A DNA stretch of 64,000 nt, taken from the NCBI GenBank assembly GCA_001643675.2, contig LSRY02000056.1, forward strand, positions 315,001 to 379,000. Reading direction: 5' to 3'. The DNA comes from Monocercomonoides exilis. Its lineage: Eukaryota; Preaxostyla; Oxymonadida; Polymastigidae. The translations under genes and the position numbers were made by a program. Shown here in pieces: positions 12,601 through 22,900 of this stretch. The stretch's first letter is position 1; each line of letters begins with the position of its first letter. The notes under the pieces are model-generated. The model made no database searches, had not been told where the DNA came from, and saw nothing but the letters and a program-made list of their open reading frames with translations.

Positions 12601-14610
12601 AAAGATACAACAATTGCAAATTCACCGGATGGTGGAATAACTATGAGTGGAGGAAATGTGATAATTGAGAAAGGAGAGTTCATCGACAACAATCCATCAA
12701 TTGAAGGATATCCATCGTTGAGAAGAAACATAATCTGTTCGAATTCTGGAACATTGAATGTGATGAGTTTGAAAGGAGGAGATGGAGTTTTGCCAAACAC
12801 TTCACTTTGGATGTTGAACGAAGGGTGTAGTTTTGAAGGGATTGCTTCAGAAAGGGATTCATCATTCTTTATTCCTGCGCTGGAGAGTGTGGAAGTGAAA
12901 GAAGAGACAGATAGAATGAAGCTGATATTCAAAGGAATGCTTCTTGTTCCATGTAATCTATCATTCTCTGTTGTGAAGAGGAAGGGAGATGAGAAGGAGA
13001 TTGAAAAATACAATTTTGATGAGGATGGATACTTGACGGAAAGAGAGGTTGAAGGGAGTGTAGGGAAAGATCTGATCAGCAGTTGTGGAAATGATGTTGA
13101 GGTGAGTATTCATATTTTGTTTGGCAACGCAGAATCTCCTTCCTCAACACAGTCATTTGTTCTGAAGAACAGGAGTGAACCCAAAACAAGTGGAGATGAA
13201 AAGATTGTTGAAGGAGGAAAGAAAGAAAAATCTATATGGCCGATTATTGTTATTGTGCTTGTGGTTATATTGTTGATTGTTCTTATCATTGCAGTTGCAT
13301 TTATTGTTCGATGGAGAAAGGTCAAGAATGAAGCGAAAGATCTGAGGGAGATTGTGAATGATACAGTGAGAAAGGATCCGAAGTTGATTGAGATGACAAC
13401 AATGGAGATGTCGCCCGAGGAGCAGTGGAGGAGAGCAGAGAGGGAGGCAGAGAAGAAAAATGAAGAAAGAATTAAAAAGAGGATATATGAGAAAAGTCTG
13501 GGGCACTCGGAGTCATCTGAGCATTTGTTGAGTGAAAGTGACTCGACTGAATACATTCTGGGAAGAGATTCAGACAAAATACCTAACTGGGCACTTGAAA
13601 AAGCAGACGAAAAAGATGACGACGAGATAACAAGGAAAAGATCACCATCTCCATCAATTTCTTCAACTTCAACGAATGATTCTGATTCATCATTCGTTCG
13701 AATGGAGGATATGTGTCCAACAACCTCTTCTATGTCAAATCTGGTGGATGCAATGGCCTGTTCATCGCCTCACGAAAAGCTGATTGTGGATCTGAGGGAT
13801 TCACTGTTCATGTTGCTGCATGGGAGGAACGAGAAGAAGGAAATGGCGATTGGGACTCTGCAGGAGAGAGAACAAACAGCTGCCCAAATCCTGTTCTGGG
13901 TGGCTAACCTTGCTCTCCACTCTTTTGATGAAATGGAAAATCCTCTTCAGTCATTATCCAGTTTGAGTCCTCACATTGTATTGTTCTCCGAGCACATGGT
14001 GATCTGCATTGTAATGCACTCCGACTGCTCTTCCGATGATTCAGATTCATCATCCGTCTCTTCATTGACCATTGTTTCTTCGTCCTCCAATATTTCGGTG
14101 CTGAGCGAGAGATTCACCGACTCACCACCTCCTTCATCAGCATTTGAAGATGAGGATGACTTCAAAAAGGAGTGCCTGAGATGGAAGGCGCCTGAATTGC
14201 TGATCAACAAGAACATGGGCGTAGCAAAGGAGTCAGTTGTGTTTTCGATTGGGATGATGCTGTGGGAGTGTCTGACCCTTCAAATCCCGTTTGGTGAGTA
14301 TGAGGCAGAGGTGGCTGGGCAGAAGATTGCAAACGGAGAACGACCTGCGCTGGAGGCGGTGCAGTGCTCCTCCTTCTATGGCCTTGCGAAGAGCTGTGTA
14401 TCCCAGTCGCCTGGTGTACGCCCATCACTTACACAACTTAAAAGAGTGTTCATTGCGCGCTTCCCTCCTGGTGCAGCTGTCCTCACCCTCACAGACGCAG
14501 TCGACCTCGAAGACTCGACAGGCAGGCACAGACAAGGCACAACATCCTTTGCTTTCTCAACCAGCAGCACTTCTGACAAAGCCCAGCCAACGATCAATAT
14601 CAAAAATTGA
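6664..14610 (+). CDS. Giant beta-helix membrane protein with kinase-like tail (paralogue of 39983-47130)
   Basis: This is a probable type I surface protein of about 2,600 residues. The tentative first exon, 6664-6712, encodes a signal peptide (MKAAFNYIALMFLAAS); an 84-nt intron (6713-6796) would remove the in-frame TAG at 6772 and join to the long exon. The ectodomain has Pmp-like parallel beta-helix repeats (SHGGALF, NHEGALY, NGGAN and many CSFxNC motifs). Four copies of a larger motif (hydrophobic strand, then CG…PC) occur at nt about 8374, 9499, 10549 and 11699. A single span (nt 13237-13311) is followed by basic RWRK, an acidic juxtamembrane region, and a kinase-like C-lobe (RWKAPELL, SIGMMLWECLTLQIPFGEY). 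I see no glycine loop, HRD or DFG, so it is probably a pseudokinase. ATG at 6643 is an alternative start. Confidence 0.85.
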
Positions 14611-16982
14611 GAATGCGAAAGAAACAATAGAAGAATGAGAATGTGGGAAAAAAGGTGAATTTGAACGAGGAGAATTTCTATTGATCTGGCGATGGTCGCC
14701 AGTGACCTTTGTTTTGCGTTTGATTTATATTTATTTTGTGTTTATTTTGTGTTTGTTTGGTTGCACAAAGCGCATTTCTTGCTCCTCTTTAGTTCGTTTT
14801 TGCAAAACATGCGATTCTCAACGATAGAATCGTATTGCAATGTGCTTCTGCATCCTTGCTTAGGCTTGTAACAGCCAAAGACTTTCTTCAAATCCCTCCA
14901 GCAATCAAAAATTGACTATCTGAACCAAATCTGTCAATTCACATACCATCACCCTCGGTCTTCTTGGCCAAAGAATGGATCGAAAGTCAAACATAAAGGG
15001 GTATCTCATGTGCATCAGGTTGGGAATGCCCGAAATTATCTTTGAATTTCACTTTTTTCTTTTCTTTTCTTTTCTTTTCTTTTCTTTCTTTCTTTCTTTC
15101 TTTCTTTTTTTTTTTGAACAAATATTTTGTTTTAATTTGATATATTTCGTTTTGTTTCTTATTTCTTTTATTTTTTAATTTTCTAAGTTTCGTTTCTTAT
15201 CAATGTTTTTCTTTTTTTAATCAGTTTCTGCACATTTTACTCTTCATTATTTATCTGTGCTTATTCAGTTTTTCTTCTTCGTTTTTGGATGGAGCAATTT
15301 TTTACAAATTTCAGCCATTCATTCACACATTCTGTTAATTTGATCTTCATTTTGATAATTGAAATATGTATTTCCATTTTACACTTTAATTGTTATAATT
15401 ACAGTTGCTATTATTGCTTTCGTTTTCCTTATTCAGCTAAAATATTGTTATAATCACAACACGAATTGTTTCAATAATTTCAGTCACTTTGTCTTTATAT
15501 TCTCATTTTTGTTAATATTTTCACCTTCATTCACGAGACATTTTGCGTGTTTCTATTTGTTTATTTCATTGTGTAGTCAAATAGCATATTGTAAATCACA
15601 TTTTGAGATTGAGCGTGTTTTTTTCGTGTTGATTGAAAAGTTCTTTTTTTTCAATTTTGCTGATTTTTGTTCATTTTTTAGTCAGTCATAATTATAACAT
15701 TCAGCAAAACAAATTATTTATTTTTATTTTGATTTTTCATTTTTGAGGGAAGGAACATACAAAAACGTCATGCAGCTTATGCATCTGTTCTTATCAAGAC
15801 AGCAACTAATTAGGTGTAATGATCATTATCGACTCATAAACTTCTTCAATGATGATCCAGCAATCAATTTTTATTTGCAAACGTGATGATTAATTTTTAT
15901 TTGAACGGAACATGATCACAATTGAAATAATGCTTTTTTTCCCCGCCCCTCTTCCCCGCCTCCCACATGAGGAATGGATTTTGAAAATGCCGCAGAATAT
16001 TGTATTCTGTATTTCCAGTTGATTTCATAAATGAATCAATGCACTGCTTGTTAATTCTCAATATATATCCTTTGATTTTTGAAACACCTGAGCATTGCTG
16101 ATGAGAAGACCTTAATATTCTTTATTTTGCAAATTGCATCTGAGAATAAAGACTCAAAATTTCTGGGACATCTCACAAAGACATTCACTTCTTTCGTTTC
16201 TTTTCTTCCTACTTCTTTTCATTTCTAATTCACACACATCGACAGCTCTTCAAGTTCTCTTTTGACTTTTCTTCCAAAATGCAGCACATTCACAATCGCT
16301 CTTTCCAAACTCTTGTCATTATTTAACATGTTGATCAAAAATTTCCACACAATTTGAAACACAAGTTGAGTTAGATTTTAATGCTCCTGATGATATTTGA
16401 TAATCTCATTTCTCTGAAACATATTTTAATGTTTTTAACAACAGAGAAATAGCACGTGAACTTTGTGTGAATATTTATCAACATTAAGGTCAATATCCTT
16501 TTACAAACAGTGATCTCCAGTACAATTCAGTGACAAATACACCATTTCCAATTTCAATGATTTCTTTGATATGCATTATTTATACGCTCATATGAAGCAA
16601 ATCCACTTTTTTGATGAACGAGAAATGTACTTTGTCATTTTTGAAAAATATACACGTTTAGTACCACATGTTCAAAGAACCACCAGAAGCTTCCTTTTTT
16701 GTGAAAAATAAAGATTGATATTCAAAATTAGGCACAACAAACAAATATTTATGTTAAATTATGAAAATTAATCAAAACCCAATGCTCAAATGAAATTTAA
16801 TGAAAAATACCTCTCAAAAAAAAAAAATAAGTTTCTTTTCAAAAAATAAACTTAAAATATATTTATTTTTCATTTAAAAAAATTTGACATAATTTCATTG
16901 TATAAATTCAGGAACTAAAAAATAGCATCAAACTGTATCAGATTCATAAGCAATGTGAAAATTTTGTGAACATTTAAAACTC
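14611..16982. other. Intergenic region between convergent genes; no gene seen
   Basis: This is 2.4 kb of A+T-rich sequence, presumably holding both 3' UTRs. It includes a TTTTC/TTTC microsatellite (15049-15115) and a short C-rich patch (about 15940-15965). A hydrophobic 110-codon frame at 15359-15691 is made of low-complexity I/F/L codons and is not supported as a gene. Confidence 0.6.
15049..15115. repeat. TTTTC/TTTC microsatellite
   Basis: Tandem TTTTC units grade into TTTC units and end in a T run. The same pentamer appears in the palindromic array (34675-34700 and its copies) and as AAAAG near 63480-63510. Confidence 0.9.
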
Positions 16983-19900
16983 TTATTTAACAACCCATTC
17001 GTCGTCGCTAAGTCCTGGCTGCAAATCGGTATGATCTTCTTTCTGTTGATCTTCGCACAGATCAACTTTAACATCTTCATTTGTACTGGAAGAGATCGTA
17101 TTCCATTCATTCATTTCCTGCTTTGTCAAATTATCTGTGATGAGAGATATTCTTCTTGTTGTTTCTTCACATAGAAGCGTTTTTCCTCTCATTGATTGAA
17201 TAGCATCAACAGTCACAGCTCTATCGTCACTACTAAGTGATTGGAAGTCGTACTCTTTTCCTGACGTTTCAATAGAAAAGCAGAAACGTGAGTTAAAAGT
17301 GAAAGAAAGAACCGAAGAGGTTGAAGATAAAGCGGACGAAAGTTTTGAAAGAGCTGTGATCTGCTTTCGAAATTGTTCTGTTTCAATTCCAATTTTAATC
17401 GATTTAATCGAAGCCAGCGGGATAAAAACGGAAGATGATTTACAAACAAACGGAGGAAGAGTTTTCAGTGCTGCACGCAACTGCGCTTCAGTGGCATCCT
17501 CAAACATCGTCTGCCCAATCATCTTTCCCTGAAATGCAGCTGCGGACTTTTTCTTGTCAAGCTCACAAATTTCAATTCCATCTCCTTGCTGAAGCTTTTT
17601 CTTTTTCATTTTCTCCTTTTTCTCTTTCTCTTTCTCTTTCTCTTTTTGCTTTTTTTCTTTCTCCTTTTGACTTATTTCTCTGTTCGATTCATTCATCAAT
17701 CTCTCCTCCTCTTCTTCTATTTCCTTTTCCATCAGTTTCTCAACCGCCTCTTTTATTCCCCTGATCCACACCAGCGGGGCGTCTTTCTCCTTGCAGTCAT
17801 ATGCCACCACGCCCCGCCGGCAAAACAGCTCTTCCATCCGCATTGTGACTGAAGAAGCCGCACGAGCTTCGATCGGATCGTCAATAAACTTCCCCCCATC
17901 CACAGCCACACCCAGCTGCTGGAGAATCGCCTGCTTTGACGGAGAAGAAACAGAAATGCATCCGTCAAAATCGTCATATGTGCCATTTTCAAAGTCAGGG
18001 CGGTCAGAATAGAGCGAGCGAGTGGGAGAAGAACGATGTGCCGTGAGACTCACAGTGGAAGCCAAAGAGTTCGTTGGGCACTGCTTTCGCTGTGTGGAAG
18101 GGTTGCCTGACGAGTGGGGAGATGGCGAAGTTGGAGGAGGAGAACCAGCGACTGATTGAGCAGGTTGCCTTTGCTGCTGTTGTTGAGAGGCTTTCCATTC
18201 GGAGTCGCTTTCAGCTGGATCAAAGAAGAAGGAGTCATGAGAATCTGAGTGAACAGGCGTTGTAGCGGAAGGCGAAATCGGAGGGAAAGGAGAAGCAATC
18301 TGGGACGAGCGGTTGGCTGAAGAAGAAAAAGTCGTACGAGGCGTCTGCACAAAAGAAGGGGAGATAGGAGCTGTGGGAGAAAGAGAATGAGAAGTAGAAG
18401 TAGAAGCAGAAGCAGAAGCAGAGGATGAAATAGGAGGAGAAACCTTCAGCACACGAAGAGGATTGAATGATGCCTGAAGAGCAGAAGTTGAGCTTGTTGG
18501 AGACAAAGGCATTGAAGAAGAAAAAGACACGTAGGATGACGACGAGCCTGTGGGAGACCTGGGGACAGGAGATTTTGAAACAGAGAAAGAAGCCGAAGTC
18601 AGAATAGGAGACGGCTTCGCTCGTGATTTCCCTTTGTCTTTTGTCTCTTTTGTTCGGAGTGTTTCGACAACATCGCCAAAGAGCGATGTTGCGAGTGGGT
18701 TGTTTATTGATGTTGTGGATGTGATGGAGACAGCAGATGCAACAGAGCGGGTGTAGTTGCGAGGAGAAATGGGGGCTGGCTGTGGATGATGGATGTTCAG
18801 GTGCTTTGCTGATGAAACAGAAGAAGATGAGGAAGAAGAAGAAGAAGAAGAAGGTTGACTGCGTGTCTCGTCTGGAAAATGTTTTGAATCCAAAGAAGGA
18901 GAAGGAAGCGGTGAAAGAGGAGGAGGTGGAGAAGGAGAAGGAGAATGAGAAGAATCTGAAGGATTTGAAGGTGTTTTTGTGGAAGCTTGATTGGAGGTAG
19001 ATTGTCTGATGGCAGATGTGGAAGGTACTGAAATGGAAGACTCTGAAGAAGATGCAGAAGAAGTAGAAACTGATGGAGCTGATGAAACAGTTGAAGAAGA
19101 AGAAGAGGAGGATGAAGAGGGAGAAGTTGTTGTTGTTGAAGTGGCTGATGATGATGAAGATGAAGTGTTTTCATCTCTGTTTGGCAAAGCTGACGTTTGA
19201 GCTGATTGCTGATCCTTTTTTGAAGCATTCGTTGAGGATAAGTTTTGAGAAGGCAGAGAAGAACGAAATGATGACTGAGCAGACAAACGACGTGGTGTGG
19301 TTGATTCAAAACTTGATTGAGATGAAGCGTTGAGCGAAAGAGAAGGAGAAGACGAGGGAGTGATGAATGACACAGGAGAAGGAATGTTCATATCGAAAAT
19401 GCTTTGATGTGAAGATAAATGAGCATTTAATTCTGGTCGTTTTTGAGAAATTGAGGAAGAGGAGGAAGCAAAAACAGAAGCAGCTGTCGAGGAGGAAGAG
19501 GAAGAGGAAGAGGAGGAAGAGGAGGATGAAGAAGCAGAAGCAGAAGTAGAAGAAGGGGAGGTGAAGGTAGTGAAAGATGATGATGATTGAGGAACTGGAG
19601 TTGTCGTTGTAGCAGTAGAAGCAGAGTAAGAAGATGACAGAGAAGGTATAGTAATTGACGATGAAGGGGATGAAGAAGACGTCGAAGGAGATAGTGTCGA
19701 AGAAGACGAAGGAGAAGAAAAAGTAGACGCAGACGTAGAAGCAGAAGCAGAAGAAGACGAAGATGAGTCAGAAGAAGAAGGCTTCATTGACGGGATGGAA
19801 GAAGCAGGCGAATAAGGAACAAGAAGAGGGTTGCGCTGAATCTTCGGTGGAAATGACTCCTGAAAGAGCTGAAGAGAGCGCTCAGCCAACGACTGAGAGT

Positions 19901-22900
19901 TTTTCACAGAGTTCAAAGGATTTATGTGAGTCTGCACTTCATTCGCCTCTTTGACAGAGGAAGATTTTGAAGAGCCATTTGCTTCTTGCACATTGTTTCC
20001 AGATTTGACTGCGGATTCCTGTTTGGATAACGCTGTTTTGATCTTTTCTGTGTGTGTTGAAATTTCAGATTCTGCTTTATTTTCTCTATCGTTTGTCACT
20101 TCGGTTTTATTTTGCGTCTCTGAACTTTCTTCTGAAGATTCAGCTTGCTTGTCCAAAGCCAATGAACTATCAGGCATTAAATCTATTGCAGAAGAATTAG
20201 AATATTCCCTTAAAAATTCACCATCGTTGTTTGAGTTTGACTTTTCAAGATCATTCTGCTTTGCTGCAGCAGAAGAAAAAAAGCGTTCAAGCATCAGACG
20301 AGGCAGAGCAGGTGGAGGAGGTGGTGGTAAAGACGAGGGAGAAGCAAACTTTGACTGGAAAGATGGAAGCTGAATTGGTGGAGGGGGTAGTGTGTGTGAT
20401 GTTGTGACAGTTTCCATTTGAAAAGACGAATTTGTTGAATAAGATGAATTGTACAATTCATTTGCTGTCATTGCATTTTGGTTATTTTCATTGAAAACGC
20501 GTTTATGGTTTGAATTCTGCACATTTCCAGTTTGATTGCCTTGTGAAAGAGTTGAGGCAGTTGAAGATATCTTTTGTTTGCTCAAATTGCGTTTCAGTTT
20601 GCTGATGTTGGCCAACGACAAAAGAGGGCTAAGCTCAGACAAATCAGGCAACTCTTCCTCTTCCATTTTAGTAGCTTCAACATTTCTGTTCTTCTTCTGC
20701 TTGTTTCTGTTGCTTTTCACTTCTTTTTCATTGGCTGTGCCGTCCAACTCATCCAGCCAATCACACAGCTGAGAAGTGAGCTCTGAAAGAATGTCTTGTT
20801 CATTTGCATCAGAAGCATCATCATCTTCTTCATCTTCTTTGAAGTTTCCTTCTTCTTCTACTTCTTTAAGTGTCTTTATGAAATCTTCGTAGTATTTTCC
20901 TGCTCGCTTTTTTTCTTCGTTCTCTTTCTTCATATCTTGTTTATTGTTATTCTCTTTGTAATGCAAAAGTTGCACTACTGAATCAGGTTTATCTATAGGC
21001 GAAGGAAAAGTTGAAAATGGAGATGGAGATGGAGATGAAGATGAAGATAAAAGTGAAGGTGAAGGAGAAGAAGAAGATGGAGATGAAGGAAAAGCCGAAA
21101 ATGAAGATGAAGATGAAGAAGGCAACTTTGGTGAAGGCGGAGGAGCAGGCAATGAATTCAGAGATGGCATCGACATTGAAGTTGGAGATGCAATTTTTGA
21201 GGTGTTTTTCGATGCGTCTGATGGCAAAGATCTCGGTTTCTGTATTTCTATTGCTTCCTTGTTGAATTCAGTTGGATGCTGGCTTTGTGGTGGTTGAGAA
21301 ATGGCAGAAACAGAAGTTATAGGCAATGGAAAAGTCTTGTTAACTTCAGAAGATGAATAATTGGGGTTTGAAAACGAAGTTTGAGGCAAAAGAGAAGATG
21401 CAGCCGAAGAAAGAAGAGCAGGTTCTGTTTGTGTTACATATCCAATGTTTGATTGAGAAGTGGCAGAAGAATTGGAAAAAATAGAAGCAAAGCTTTCTTT
21501 GCTTGCATCAGCAACAGCTTCAGCTTCAACTTCCTTCTTCTTCTTTTTCTTCTTTTTCTTTTTCTTTATTGCTGGTTGGACTATATCTGACACTTGGATT
21601 GGAAGAGAATTCACTATCACTGAATTTGCGAGCCCCTTTTTGTCTGTTTCATTTCCAGGCTGCTTCAGCTGATTGATAGCCAACTCCTTTCCTGTCTTCT
21701 TTTCTGTGCTGCTTTTCGAGTCTGAAAAAAGCCGTAATTGGGATCTGACGCTTGTTCGAGAGAGTAGAGAAAGAAAAGACGATTCTATTGGCTTCTGATA
21801 ATGTGGAATTTTCTGTGCTTTTTTCTTTTTTGGCTTTAATTTTTTGGGTTTTGGAGGTTGCTGTGATTGTTGTTGGGACAGCGGATGAGGCTTAACAGTG
21901 ACAAGAGTATAGATTTCTTGTGAAGAAGAAGGAGAAGAAGAAGGAATCATTGAAGAATAAGGAGAAACGCCAGTGTCAAGCAATTTGTCTGAAGAAAGCT
22001 GACCGAAATTAGCTCGTTGATTTAAAGGTGATCTGTAATCTGTTTCACTAAATGTGGTGTTGTTTGGATGCGAAGAATTCAATGAAAAATCAGAAGAAGA
22101 CGTTCCACAATTGCCTGCTGCTGAAAGATCAGAGGAAGAACAAGAGAAAGACGAAGGCGATGAATCAGACAGAACATTTTCTGTGTCCAAAGCGTGTGGA
22201 ACAGCCGAGTCATCCAGCGAATCTTGGAAAGGAGAGGAAAACAGATCAGAAGCAGCAGAAGGAGAAGGAGAAGAATATGGCAAAGACGAAGACGACGAAG
22301 AAGAAGAAATTGAAGGGTGACCAGAGGAAGATGAAGAAGACAACGGAGAAGATGTTTCATCTGTTCTCAGCACAAAAGGAGGTGGCTGATCTGAAGTGGT
22401 CAGCAGTGTGAATGAGCGCTTGTGTGAAAATGACTGAGAATTGTCTGAAGTTGAAGGTGCTGTCGAAGCTGAAGAAGAGAAAGAAGAAGGATTTTCAAGT
22501 GAATGTTGTTGTGCTGCTTCCGAATTTGAAGATAAAAAATCGGAGTTTGGATGCTCATCAATCACATTTTCCGTTTCTTTCTCTTCATTTTTGTTATCTT
22601 CTGCTGACTTGTGAAAAGAAGAATGCAACGGAGGAGGAGGTGGTGGTGGAGGCAAAGATGAAAAATCAAAACATTGTTCGTTGTTTTCTTCTTCACTAGC
22701 AGTTAAATTGTTGCTGAGAGGATGTTCAAACGCTTGCTGCTTTTGTTCAGTGCAATCAGAAACAGTGTTATCGCATTCTGTTTCAGTTTCTGTCTCCTCA
22801 TCTATCATTTGAGCATCATTGTCTTCATTATCATCATTATAATTGTCATCATCATAATCATTGTCTTTAACTGGAAACGTTGTCAAATGCAAAGGAGAAT

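Noticed and set aside
15359-15691. 110-codon hydrophobic frame
   Set aside because: It is made of A+T-rich Phe/Ile/Leu codons in a T-rich stretch, with no neighbours, motif or composition change at its ends.
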